A stretch of 41,723 bases of DNA from Streptomyces tricolor (lineage in GTDB: Bacteria > Actinomycetota > Actinomycetes > Streptomycetales > Streptomycetaceae). Shown piece after piece: positions 6,847 through 14,760 of this stretch. The position numbers and the translations under genes are program-made. The notes under the pieces were generated by a model that was not told where the DNA came from, did no database searches, and saw nothing but the letters and a program-made list of their open reading frames with translations. The DNA lies in the NCBI RefSeq assembly GCF_002155905.1, contig NZ_MUMF01000163.1, forward strand, positions 299 to 42,021, given 5' to 3'. The first letter of the stretch is position 1; every line of letters begins with the position of its first letter.

Positions 6847-7296
6847 ATGCTGCGCGTCGTGTACGAAGCCACCACCGACATCGCTCCGGGCCGGCTGGTG
6901 CAGATCCAGGAGACCCGCGGACGGGTCAGCGTCAAGCTCCGCCAAGGCGTCACCGCCGACGAGTACATCCCGCAGCTGAACGCCGCGCTCAAGGACTTCG
7001 TCAGCCAGTGCAGCTGGTTCCAAATCTGGCGCGGGAAGATCATAAGCGCCAACTCCCCCGACAGCCCGCTCACCGTCCAGTACGAGGCAGACTCGAATGT
7101 CGACCGGAAGCAGGCCGTCCAGATCCGGGAACATCGCGGCGTCGTCAGGCTGCACATCTGCCCCGACCTGACCTCCGAGGAGCTGGCCCTCGCGGTGAAC
7201 AAGCCGATCGAGCTGTTCCTGGCCGGCGGCCAGTGGTTCCAGCTCTGGCAGGGTGAGATCGTCACGATGGAAGAGCCAGGCAGCACTGCGGCCTGA
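6847..7296 (+). CDS. Unknown protein made of two tandem copies of one domain
   Basis: 149 residues from an ATG with GGGAGG upstream; the longer frame from 6757 would start inside the promoter. The protein is an internal duplication with a 73-residue period: residues 4-66 and 77-139 share VxYEA, VQIxExRGxV, a Thr-x2-Glu turn, an Asn ten to seventeen residues before Phe, and WFQxWxGxI. Copy 1 ends WFQIWRGKII, copy 2 WFQLWQGEIV. There is no signal peptide or membrane segment. It lies 23 bases before int and is probably co-transcribed. No family recognised. Confidence 0.75.
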   Translation: MLRVVYEATTDIAPGRLVQIQETRGRVSVKLRQGVTADEYIPQLNAALKDFVSQCSWFQIWRGKIISANSPDSPLTVQYEADSNVDRKQAVQIREHRGVVRLHICPDLTSEELALAVNKPIELFLAGGQWFQLWQGEIVTMEEPGSTAA

Positions 7297-7319
7297 CATG
7301 CAACTCCAGGAGGTACCCG

Positions 7320-8723
7320 GTGCCCGGCTACATCGAGGACCGCTGGTACAAGAAGGGCCCCGACGGCAAGCGCACCATCCCCACCGACCGGTGCAACCAG
7401 GGCAAGCGCTACCGAGTGGCCGGCGTACCCGGCGTGCGGGACCGCAGCTTCGACAAGCTCACGGGAATCGACGGCGCCAAGGCCTGGCTGGCCAAGGCCC
7501 AGCACGAGTCGACTCGGGGCGAATTCATCGACCCGCGCGACGGCACGATGCTGCTCCGCGAGTACGTCGAGGACCATTGGTGGCCGAACCAGAACTACCC
7601 CGACCCCATCACCAGGGCCACGATGCGCGGCAAGCTGCGCAACCACATCCTCGCCCACCTCGGGGCGAAGCCGCTGAACACCATCAAGACGCCGCAGCTG
7701 CGGGCCTGGCTGAAGACGCTGAACGCCACATTGGGCCCGGGCACGGTCAACGACGTGTGGGGTGCGCTGTCGTCCATCCTGCAAGCTGCCGTCGACGATG
7801 AGCGGATCACCAAGAACTACTGCAGATCCCAGCGGACCGTGCGCCCGCCGGCCCGGCCCGAGCCGAGGGCGACCGCCTGGTCGCGCGAGCAGGTACTGCT
7901 GGTGCGGTCTCACATCGACTCTCGCGTGCAACTCGCCGTCGACGTAGGGGTTGGCGCCGGGCTGCGGCAGGGAGAGGTGTTCGGACTGGCCGTCGAGGAC
8001 ATCGACTATGACGCGCAGGTCATCCACGTGCGACGTCAGGTGAAGAAGGTCGGCTCCAAGTTGGTGTTCGCCCTGCCGAAGGGGCGGAAGGTCCGGTCTG
8101 TTCCGGTGCCTCCGCATCTTCTGCAGCGCGTGAGGGAGCATCTGGAGCGCTGGCCCGCCAAGACCGTCACGCTGCCGTGGGGGGATCCGGAGGAGGGGGC
8201 CACGGAGAAGGAGATGAAGGAGCGGGCGCCGCGGACGTTCGAGCTGCTCCTCACGTCAGCCCGCGGTGGTGCCTGGCGGCGTGACTACTTCAACGACACG
8301 CTGTGGAAGCCGGCCCTCGAAGCGGCCGGGCTCATCGGTCCGCCAGAGGAGAAGAAGCGGCCGATCGCCGGGAAGCCGGGGAGGTTCCGGACGGTCAAGC
8401 GGTACGCGGAGGAACGGGAGATGGGCTTCCACTCGCTGCGGCACACGTTCGCGTCGGTGCAGCTGGACGCCCGGGAGAACGTTGTGGCAGTCTCGAAGTG
8501 GCTGGGCCACGCGGATCCGTCGATCACACTCCGGATCTACGCGCACATGATGCCCGAGGCGGATGGCCGGGGCCGTACTGCGATGCAGAACTGGTTCGAG
8601 GGAGACACGAAAAAGATCTCCCCAGCCGCTCCCCGGGTTTTGGAAGCCCCTGTTCCAGTGCTCTCCGACACTCCCCAGGAGCAGGGTGCAGACGTCCCTG
8701 ATTCCCTCGCGGTAGTCCTCTGA
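7320..8723 (+). CDS. int: Tyrosine recombinase (site-specific integrase)
   Basis: 467 residues from a GTG with AGGAGG (7308-7313) upstream. Residues about 75-145 form the SAM-like core-binding domain (LREYVEDHWW, RGKLRNHILAHLGAKPLNTI). The catalytic domain shows R216 (GAGLRQGEV), H371xxR374 (HSLRHTF), H397 (WLGHAD) and nucleophile Y407 (LRIYAHM). The approximately 60-residue tail after the tyrosine is unusually Pro-rich and looks flexible. It integrates and, with an excisionase, excises the element. Its 3' end lies about 80 bases from the junction with pnkp, the usual geometry of int next to its attachment site. Confidence 0.95.
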   Translation: MPGYIEDRWYKKGPDGKRTIPTDRCNQGKRYRVAGVPGVRDRSFDKLTGIDGAKAWLAKAQHESTRGEFIDPRDGTMLLREYVEDHWWPNQNYPDPITRATMRGKLRNHILAHLGAKPLNTIKTPQLRAWLKTLNATLGPGTVNDVWGALSSILQAAVDDERITKNYCRSQRTVRPPARPEPRATAWSREQVLLVRSHIDSRVQLAVDVGVGAGLRQGEVFGLAVEDIDYDAQVIHVRRQVKKVGSKLVFALPKGRKVRSVPVPPHLLQRVREHLERWPAKTVTLPWGDPEEGATEKEMKERAPRTFELLLTSARGGAWRRDYFNDTLWKPALEAAGLIGPPEEKKRPIAGKPGRFRTVKRYAEEREMGFHSLRHTFASVQLDARENVVAVSKWLGHADPSITLRIYAHMMPEADGRGRTAMQNWFEGDTKKISPAAPRVLEAPVPVLSDTPQEQGADVPDSLAVVL

Positions 8724-8744
8724 CCTGTGCGTATCTTGCTGTCG

Positions 8745-8773
8745 CGCCACGCCGGGCGATGTCCGGCGTGGCG
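8745..8773 (+). terminator. Terminator after int
   Basis: Exact 11-bp stem: CGCCACGCCGG (8745-8755) and CCGGCGTGGCG (8763-8773), 7-nt loop, starting 21 bases after the int stop. It would end the rightward transcript before the host pnkp remnant. Being next to the attachment junction it might also be read as an integrase arm site, but a terminator is simpler. Confidence 0.7.
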
Positions 8774-8817
8774 TCTGACGTGGCTGGCGGGGAGATGTTG
8801 TGCCAGATGGTGTTGTT
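8774..8817. other. Probable element-chromosome junction (one att site)
   Basis: Reading the minus strand, pnkp-like sequence ends with the codons for NNTI (ATC at 8808-8806); the next codons give WHNISPP, unlike the family, which continues with a Cys-Val-Asp-Thr-Gly type segment. The element boundary therefore lies near 8803-8808, and the crossover core probably includes part of 8803-8817. The exact core cannot be fixed without the other end. Confidence 0.55.
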
Positions 8818-9960
8818 CAGCCATGTCGCCTCGGGCACGGGTGTGTGGCCGTAGACCACCGCGGCGCGGCCCCGGTAGTCCTCCGCCCACGGGTAGCGCA
8901 CCGGCAGCCCGAACTCGTCGGTCTCGCCGGTGGTGTCGCCGTACAGGGCGTGCGAGCGGACCCGGCCGGAGGTGCGGCCGTGGTACTTCTCGGGCAGCCC
9001 GGCGTGGCAGACCACGAGCCGGCCGCCGTCCAGGACGTAGTGGCTGACCAGCCCGTCGATGAACGCGCGGACCTCGGCCCGGAACTCCTCGCTCTCGCCC
9101 TCCATCTGCGCGACGGTCTCGGCGAGCCCGTGGGTGTGCTGGACCTTGCGGCCCTTGAGGTACCGCCCGTACTTGTTCTCGTGGTTGCCGGGGACGCACA
9201 GGGCATTGCCGGACTTCACCATCGACATCACGCGGCGCAGCACGCCGGGGCTGTCCGGGCCGCGGTCGACCAGGTCGCCGACGAACACGGCGGTACGGCC
9301 CTCGGGGTGCACGCCGTCGGCATAGCCCAGCTTGGCCAGCAGCGCCTCCAGTTCGGCGGAGCAGCCGTGGACGTCGCCGATGATGTCGAACGGGCCCGTG
9401 AGGTGGGTGAGGTCGTTGTAGCGCTTCTCGGTGACGACGGTGGCGTGCTCGGCCTCCTCGACCCCGCGCAGCACATGCACCTTGCGGAAGCCCTCGCGCT
9501 CCAGGTGGCGCAGGGAGCGGCGCAGTTCGCGGATGTGCCGCTGGATCACCCGGCGGGGCATGTCGGCCCGGTCGGTGCGGGCCGCGTTGCGCTCGGCGCA
9601 CACCTCCTCCGGCATGTCCAGCACGATGGCGATGGGCAGCACGTCGTACTTCTTCGCCAGCTCGATCAGCTGCCGGCGGCTGTCCTGCTGCACGCTCGTG
9701 GCGTCCACGACGGTACGGCGGCCGGCGGCCAGCCGCTTGCCGGCGATGTAGTGCAGGACGTCGAAGGCGTCCCGGCTGGCGCTCTGGTCGTTCTCGTCGT
9801 CGGCGACCAGGCCGCGGCAGAAGTCGGAGGAGATCACCTCGGTGGGCTTGAAGTGCCGGCGGGCGAAGGTGGACTTGCCGGAGCCGGAGGCGCCGACGAG
9901 GACGACGAGGGAGAGGTCGGTGACGGGGAGGACCCGCCCCTGGTGCTGTGTGCCGGTCAT
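8806..9960 (-). pseudogene. pnkp: Polynucleotide kinase-phosphatase, truncated by element insertion
   Basis: Residues 1-385 match bacterial Pnkp, the RNA end-healing and sealing enzyme. Kinase P-loop GASGSGKST lies at 23-31; the metallophosphatase domain shows GDVHG, GDLVDRGPDS and GNHE. Family members are usually near 850 residues, with the phosphatase ending near 470 followed by an adenylyltransferase (ligase) domain; here the phosphatase C-terminus and all the ligase are absent. The frame reads through 93 element-derived codons to a stop at 8524, predicting a 478-aa chimera. The ATG overlaps the hen1 stop (ATGA), so it is co-transcribed with hen1. Kinase activity might survive; RNA sealing should not. 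Confidence 0.8.
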
Positions 9961-11420
9961 GCCGCCTTCGCCTCCTTCTCGGTCCTGATCGTGAAAGTCG
10001 CCATCTGGGTGGGCGGGCCCACCTCGGGGTCGTCGGGGCCGACAGGCGCGAAGGCGACCTCGTACCCGTGCCGTTCCGCCACGGCCTCCGCCCAGCCGCG
10101 GAACTCCTCGCGCGTCCACTCGAAGCGGTGGTCGCCGTGCCGGACGTGTCCGGCGGGCAGGGCCTCCCAGCGGACGTTGTACTCGACGTTCGGGGTGGTC
10201 ACCACGACCGTGCGCGGGCGGGCGTGCCCGAACACCGCGTACTCCAGGGCGGGCAGCCGGGGCAGGTCGAGGTGCTCGATCACCTCGCTGAGCACGGCGG
10301 CGTCGTAGCCCTTCAGCCGGTTGTCGGTGTAGGCGAGGGAGCCCTGGACGAGCCGGACGCGCGCGGCCTGCCGCTCGCCCATGCGGTCCAGCTTCAGCCG
10401 CCGGGCGGCGATGGTCAGGGCGCGCATCGACACGTCGACCCCGAGGATCTCGGTGAACCGCGCGTCCTTGAGCAGCGCCTGCACCAACTGGCCCTCTCCG
10501 CAGCCGAGGTCGAGGACCCGTGCGGCGCCGGCGGCCCGCAGCGCCTCGATGATCGCGTCCCGGCGCTGCACGGCGAGCGGGGTCGGCTTCTCCTCCGTCT
10601 CGGTCTCGTCCGCGACGGCGTTGTCGATGTCCGCCACGTCGCTGTCGTCGGCCTCCGCGAGCCGCACCAGTTCCAGCCGCTCCATCGCCTGGCGGGTCAG
10701 CGACCAGCGGCGCGCGAGATAGCGGCTGGTGATCAGCTTCTGTTCCGGGTGCTCGGGCAGCCAGCCCTCGCCGGCCCGCAGCAGCTTGTCGACCTCGTCG
10801 GCGGCGACCCAGTAGTGCTTGGCGTCGTCGAGCACCGGCAGCAGCACGTAGAGGTGGCGCAGCGCCTCGGCGAGGGTCAGCCGGTCCGACTCCAGCAGGA
10901 GCCGGACGTACCGCGAGTCGCCCCACTCCGGGAACGCGGTGTCGAGCGGCACGGGGTCGGCGGTGACGGTCCAGCCGAGCGGTTCGAAGAGCCGTCGTAC
11001 GAGGTCGGGACCGCCGCGGGCGGGCAGCGCCGGGACCTCGACGCGCAGCGGCAGCGGGGCGGCGGCCCGCTCCGGGCGGGCGGTGCACACCCCGCGCAGG
11101 GCGCTGGAGAACACACTGCTCAGCGCGACCGCGAGCAGGGAGGAGGCCGCGTAGGGGCGGTCGTTGACGTACTGCGCGAGGGCGGCGTCGGGCGCGCCGC
11201 CGCGGCCCTTGCCCTTGCCCCGGCGGACCAGCGCGACCGTGTCGATCTCCAGCAGCAGGGCGGCCGTGCAGCGCTCGGCGTCCGCCTCGGGGTAGAAGAC
11301 GTGCGCCGTGCCGTACGACGTGGAGAACGCCTGCGCCTTGTCGGGGTGCTTGTGCAGCAGGTACCCGAGGTCGGTGGCCGGGCTCCCGGCCGTCCCGGTG
11401 GTGGAGATCGTCACGAACAT
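9957..11420 (-). CDS. hen1: 3'-terminal RNA ribose 2'-O-methyltransferase Hen1
   Basis: 487 residues. The N-terminal half (about 1-240) is the bacterial Hen1 region that, in characterised systems, activates Pnkp ligase. The C-terminal half is a SAM methyltransferase with VLDLGCGEGQL and the Hen1 metal-binding set E379, E382, H383 (SEVIEHLDL) and H431 (DHRFEW), all in place. With Pnkp it repairs RNAs cut by ribotoxins and marks the 3' terminal ribose. The gene itself looks intact, but its partner pnkp is truncated downstream, so only the methyl-marking step may remain. The linker near 240-260 is acidic and low complexity. Confidence 0.92.
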   Translation of the reverse strand: MFVTISTTGTAGSPATDLGYLLHKHPDKAQAFSTSYGTAHVFYPEADAERCTAALLLEIDTVALVRRGKGKGRGGAPDAALAQYVNDRPYAASSLLAVALSSVFSSALRGVCTARPERAAAPLPLRVEVPALPARGGPDLVRRLFEPLGWTVTADPVPLDTAFPEWGDSRYVRLLLESDRLTLAEALRHLYVLLPVLDDAKHYWVAADEVDKLLRAGEGWLPEHPEQKLITSRYLARRWSLTRQAMERLELVRLAEADDSDVADIDNAVADETETEEKPTPLAVQRRDAIIEALRAAGAARVLDLGCGEGQLVQALLKDARFTEILGVDVSMRALTIAARRLKLDRMGERQAARVRLVQGSLAYTDNRLKGYDAAVLSEVIEHLDLPRLPALEYAVFGHARPRTVVVTTPNVEYNVRWEALPAGHVRHGDHRFEWTREEFRGWAEAVAERHGYEVAFAPVGPDDPEVGPPTQMATFTIRTEKEAKAA

Positions 11421-11548
11421 GCTGTCGAGTGTCCCTGGTCGGGGCCCCTCGGACCACCTGTTTTAGGGGTGCCCCGGCGGACGGCCGGGCGGGCCGGACC
11501 GACCCCCGCGCCGCTGCGCCCGGGGCCCCCTCGGGCGGAACTCGCCGC

Positions 11549-12490
11549 TCAGGACCGGTCGTCGACGATCTTCCGGGCGTTCGCCATGGCCCGCTCGGCG
11601 CCGGCCCGCTGCTCGTCCAGCTCCTTCTTGTGCGCGGCGATGGCCTTCTTCTGGGCGCGGCTCTCGACGGCGTGCACGGCCTGGATGTAGCCGGTGTCGA
11701 GTTTGCACCGGGCGTCCGCGGCGGCGGTCTTCTTCTCCTTCTGCGACGGCTTGTCGCCGCGGAACCAGGCGCTGTCGGTGGACGCCTCGTCCGGGTCCGG
11801 GTAGCGGAAGCCCTCGTCCTTCATGCAGTCCGACCACGCGCGGTCGGCCTTCTTCCAGGCGGGGTCCTTCCGCGCCGCCTTGTGCGCCTGGTACCAGTAC
11901 TGCGCGGCGAGCGAGTAGTAGCCGCTGAGCTGCACGCCGCCCACCTTCACGGGCTTGGGCTCGGGGCCGTAGATCTTCCGCACCGCCTCCCCCATGCAGC
12001 CCTTCTTCGGGATGGGGTGGCCGTGCGCCCGGCGGCTGTCGCCGGACTCGAAGGTGCCGGTGAGGGCCGCGTACTGGTCGGCCGGCCACTCCATGGGCTG
12101 GGTGCCGGGCTCGTCGCGCTGCCGGTTGTGGTAGCCGTGCTCGGCGGCCAGGTCCGGGTCGTCCACCCCGTACGGGCTGTCGTCGCCGACCTTGCTGCTG
12201 CTCGCCAGGGTGCCCTGCCGCACCGGGTAGGTGCCGTCGACGGTCCTGATGTCGAGCGTCTTGAAGCCGGTGAACCCGAGCCGGACCATGCACTGTTTGG
12301 CGAGGATCCACTGCGCCGTGCCGACGGCCTTCCCGTCGGGGGAGGTCGCGTCCGGGATGTAGGCGTTCAGCGGGAACGACTTCATGGTGTTGAGGCGGCG
12401 GGCCTCGTCGTCGGAGTCGTCGTCGCCGACGAACTGGCATGCCGACACGGCGAGCAGGCCGGTCAGAGCCAAGGGGAGGAGTTTACGCAC
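11549..12490 (-). CDS. Secreted lipoprotein of unknown function
   Basis: About 313 residues from a GTG at 12490, giving a compact signal peptide (VRKLLPLALTGLLAVSAC) with lipobox VSAC; a longer frame to 12538 adds 16 residues that would bury the signal. The mature part is charged, with several Cys (KQCMVRLGF, KKGCMGEAVRKIYG, WSDCMKDEGF, DARCKLDTG) that may form disulfides, and a Lys/Glu-rich C-terminal helix. It resembles Streptomyces lipoproteins of unknown role, extracellular and membrane-anchored. Its start has the same distance (35 bases) from a palindrome as the gene at 14630, which supports the start chosen. Confidence 0.75.
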   Translation of the reverse strand: MRKLLPLALTGLLAVSACQFVGDDDSDDEARRLNTMKSFPLNAYIPDATSPDGKAVGTAQWILAKQCMVRLGFTGFKTLDIRTVDGTYPVRQGTLASSSKVGDDSPYGVDDPDLAAEHGYHNRQRDEPGTQPMEWPADQYAALTGTFESGDSRRAHGHPIPKKGCMGEAVRKIYGPEPKPVKVGGVQLSGYYSLAAQYWYQAHKAARKDPAWKKADRAWSDCMKDEGFRYPDPDEASTDSAWFRGDKPSQKEKKTAAADARCKLDTGYIQAVHAVESRAQKKAIAAHKKELDEQRAGAERAMANARKIVDDRS

Positions 12491-12524
12491 GCGGTCATAC
12501 GACCAGCCGGGGATCATGTGCGCT

Positions 12525-12549
12525 GTGATGGAAGCCACAGTTCCGGCAC
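12525..12549 (-). promoter_or_regulatory. Palindromic upstream element, copy 1
   Basis: An imperfect palindrome (GTGATGGAA, GCCACAG, TTCCGGCAC) ends 35 bases before the lipoprotein start. It matches a second copy at 14665-14690 at 20 of the first 22 positions. Probably a transcription factor site or part of a promoter. Confidence 0.5.
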
Positions 12550-12651
12550 ACGGTGTTCACAGAAGACCCATGTGATCTCCGTTACGGCCGCACGGACCGG
12601 GACCTGATGGAGTGAGCCCCCGTCAACTGACCACTGACAGAAGGGGGAACC

Positions 12652-13608
12652 ATGACCGACGACCAGGGCTTCCGGGTACGCAGGAGAGCCGCCGTCGCCG
12701 TGGCGACCGGTGCCGTCCTCGGCGCGGGGATCCTCGCGACCGCTCCCGCCCAGGCCGCCACGGCGACGCCCGCGGCCTCCGCCCCGCGCTCCGCCGCCGC
12801 GGCACCGGGGGTGTCGGCCCAGGGCGCGTACGCGATGAACGCGGCCACGGGCAAGCAGCTCTTCGGCAAGGCCGTGGACGGCCGGCTGCGCACCGGCTCC
12901 ACCACGAAGATCATGACGGCGCTGGTGGTGCTGTCGCAGCGGAACGTGGACCTCGACAAGAAGGTGAGGATCAAGAAGGCGTACACCGACTACGTCATCG
13001 ACCCCACGACGCACATCCAGCGCTACTCCAGCGCCAACCTCATCCTCGGCGACTCGATGAAGGTGCGCGACCTGCTGTACGGCCTGCTGCTCCCGTCGGG
13101 CTGCGACGCGGCCTACGCGCTGGCGGACACCTACGGTTCGGGCTCGACGACGGCCCAGCGGACCAAGTCGTTCATCGGCAAGATGAACAGCAAGGCGCGC
13201 GAACTGGGCCTGAGGAACACCCACTTCGACTCCTTCGACGGGGTGTCCAACGGGAAGAACTACTCCTCGCCGCGCGATCTGACCAAGCTGGCCGGGGCCG
13301 CGCTGAAGAACAAGACGTTCAAGAAGGTCGTCGGCACCAAGGTGTACGACGACATGCAGTCCTACCGGCCCGGCGGCGGCACGCACGCCATGCAGCCGTG
13401 GAAGAACTCGAACAAGCTCCTCGGCTCGTACCGCGGCGCGTTCGGCGTGAAGACCGGCTCCGGGCCGGAGGCGAAGTTCTGCCTCGTGTTCGCGGCCACC
13501 CGCGGTTCCCGGACGGTCGTGGGCACCGTGCTCGCGGACACCTCGGCGGACCAGCGGTTCAAGGACGCGGCGAAGATCCTCGACCACGGCTTCGCCCAGC
13601 GCGGCTGA
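12652..13608 (+). CDS. D-alanyl-D-alanine carboxypeptidase, S11 family
   Basis: 318 residues with a signal peptide (basic RVRRR, hydrophobic 12-30, cleavage near APAQAA). The penicillin-binding motifs are SxxK as STTK (83-86), SxN position as SGC (149-151) and KTG (267-269). The Cys at the third position of SxN instead of Asn occurs in an actinobacterial subgroup, from memory. It would trim the terminal D-Ala of peptidoglycan pentapeptides outside the membrane. ATG preceded by AGGGGGAA. A strong terminator follows immediately, so it is probably monocistronic. Confidence 0.9.
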   Translation: MTDDQGFRVRRRAAVAVATGAVLGAGILATAPAQAATATPAASAPRSAAAAPGVSAQGAYAMNAATGKQLFGKAVDGRLRTGSTTKIMTALVVLSQRNVDLDKKVRIKKAYTDYVIDPTTHIQRYSSANLILGDSMKVRDLLYGLLLPSGCDAAYALADTYGSGSTTAQRTKSFIGKMNSKARELGLRNTHFDSFDGVSNGKNYSSPRDLTKLAGAALKNKTFKKVVGTKVYDDMQSYRPGGGTHAMQPWKNSNKLLGSYRGAFGVKTGSGPEAKFCLVFAATRGSRTVVGTVLADTSADQRFKDAAKILDHGFAQRG

Positions 13609-13614
13609 GCCGGC

Positions 13615-13640
13615 CCGGGGGGATCAACGGATCCCCCCGG
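13615..13640 (+). terminator. Terminator after carboxypeptidase gene
   Basis: Exact 11-bp stem: CCGGGGGGATC (13615-13625) and GATCCCCCCGG (13630-13640), with a 4-nt loop AACG, 7 bases after the stop codon. Confidence 0.8.
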
Positions 13641-13715
13641 CACCGGGCAGCCCTCCCGGCGTCCCCGCCCTCTCACCCGACGCACGGGCCGGCCCAGGAG
13701 TCGGAGGAACCGACC

Positions 13716-14143
13716 GTGCGCCGGACCGCCCGGACCGGCAGCGGCGGGCGCGCGGGGGTCCTGGCCGCCGTGGCGCCGCTCGCGGCGTCCTGCGGCACCG
13801 GCCGCCGGTGCCCGCCGGTGCCGGCCCCTGCCGCGGCCCGCGACGCCGGCCGGCGCACCGGGAAGGCCGCGTCTCCCGGCCCGCTTCCGGCCCTGGGCCG
13901 CACGGCACGGCGCGGAGGGCCCCGCGGCCACGGCCACCCGGGGGTCCTCGTCCGCCTCGGCGAGGACGCCTACGACGTCGGACTCACCGGCGCCCGCGCC
14001 CCGGGCGACCGCGGGACGGGCCCGCAGCGGCGGCCGACGCGTTCCCGACGTGGTGGGACGGCGCCGGCGGGGACACCGGCGCCGCCTGGAACCTGCTCGT
14101 CCTCACACGGGACGGGGGCCGTCTCCTGACCCGGGGTCCGTGA
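13716..14143 (+). pseudogene. Small lipoprotein gene with apparent frameshift
   Basis: A GTG at 13716 with GGAGGA seven bases upstream opens a frame with a short signal and lipobox (GVLAAVAPLAASC). The coding-like sequence continues as GVLVRLGEDAYDVGLTGARA in this frame, then near 14000-14040 the protein-like signal shifts frame to DAFPTWWDGAGGDTGAAWNL and LVLTRDGGRLLTRGP, ending at 14143. A single-base change would join them into about 142 residues. It overlaps the convergent membrane protein gene by 41 bases. Either a genuine decayed gene or a sequencing error; no family recognised. Confidence 0.4.
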
Positions 14144-14630
14144 CCGGCACGCGCGGCTCCGGGCGGCGGTCGGCCCACGTCCGGGCGAGCACCCCGAGGG
14201 CCACGGCGGCCAGGCCCAGGGCGAGCACGAGGAGGTTGATCCAGAAGTAGCCGGGGCTGCTCGGACGGGTGCTGCCGTCGGCCAGGACGCAGTCGAAGCG
14301 GAGCGGCAGGAACGAGCCCGACTGGCCCACGAGCACGCCGGGCGGGAAGTCGTCACGGCACTCGTGGGCCGGGGTGGAGTCCGCGCCGGAGGAGGACTCG
14401 TGCACGGAGATCGCGACCGCTCCGGCGCCCAGCAGGTAGAGGACGAGGGCGGCCCAGCCCGCCATCCACGCCGACCAGCGCATCAGGTCGAGCCGCCAGT
14501 CCGGGCGCCGGCCGGGCATCGCGACGGAGCCGAGCTTGACGATCAGGGCGATCAGCCAGGCGGGGACCGCGAGCAGGGCCGGGAAGAGCAGGAGGCCGAA
14601 GAGGAGGCCGAGCGGGGAGTCGTCGTCCAT
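14103..14630 (-). CDS. Integral membrane protein, unknown function
   Basis: 175 residues from ATG at 14630. Three predicted membrane segments: about 6-33 (LGLLFGLLLFPALLAVPAWL, IALIV), 53-74 (WMAGWAALVLYLLGAGAVAI) and 133-152 (YFWINLLVLALGLAAVALGV). An extracytoplasmic loop holds C90 and C115, which may pair. The frame could be extended to 14690, but that would translate through the palindromic element. No family recognised. Confidence 0.7.
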   Translation of the reverse strand: MDDDSPLGLLFGLLLFPALLAVPAWLIALIVKLGSVAMPGRRPDWRLDLMRWSAWMAGWAALVLYLLGAGAVAISVHESSSGADSTPAHECRDDFPPGVLVGQSGSFLPLRFDCVLADGSTRPSSPGYFWINLLVLALGLAAVALGVLARTWADRRPEPRVPVTDPGSGDGPRPV

Positions 14631-14664
14631 CGGGCGATCCCAGCAGGGCCGCCCTCCCCCGGCC

Positions 14665-14690
14665 GTGACGGAAGCCATAGTTCCGGTCAC
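14665..14690 (-). promoter_or_regulatory. Palindromic upstream element, copy 2
   Basis: GTGACGGAA, GCCATAG, TTCCGGTCAC: a near-perfect palindrome with arms GTGAC...GTCAC and GGAA...TTCC, ending 35 bases before the membrane protein start. It matches copy 1 at 12525-12549, including the distance to the downstream start. Confidence 0.5.
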
Positions 14691-14714
14691 AGGCTCGTCA
14701 CAGCCGGGAGCGGG

Positions 14715-14745
14715 GTCCCGGGGCTCGTGGGCCGGGCTCCGGGAC
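14715..14745 (-). terminator. Terminator-like hairpin after LLM oxidoreductase
   Basis: GTCCCGGGGC (14715-14724) and GCTCCGGGAC (14736-14745) pair at nine of ten positions around an 11-nt loop, 15 bases past the stop of the minus-strand oxidoreductase. Confidence 0.45.
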
Positions 14746-14760
14746 GGGCAGGACGGGTGG

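Noticed and set aside
8724..8860. A tRNA gene as the attachment site next to int
   Set aside because: No cloverleaf or tRNA 3' end is present; the sequence past the junction is pnkp coding sequence.
8524..11457. One 977-codon frame spanning hen1 and pnkp
   Set aside because: The part opposite 9961-11457 is an out-of-frame reading of hen1; pnkp starts at 9960, overlapping the hen1 stop.
12612..14129. A 505-codon plus-strand frame over the carboxypeptidase gene
   Set aside because: It is out of frame with the SxxK/KTG-containing protein and passes through the terminator; only its last part coincides with the broken lipoprotein gene.
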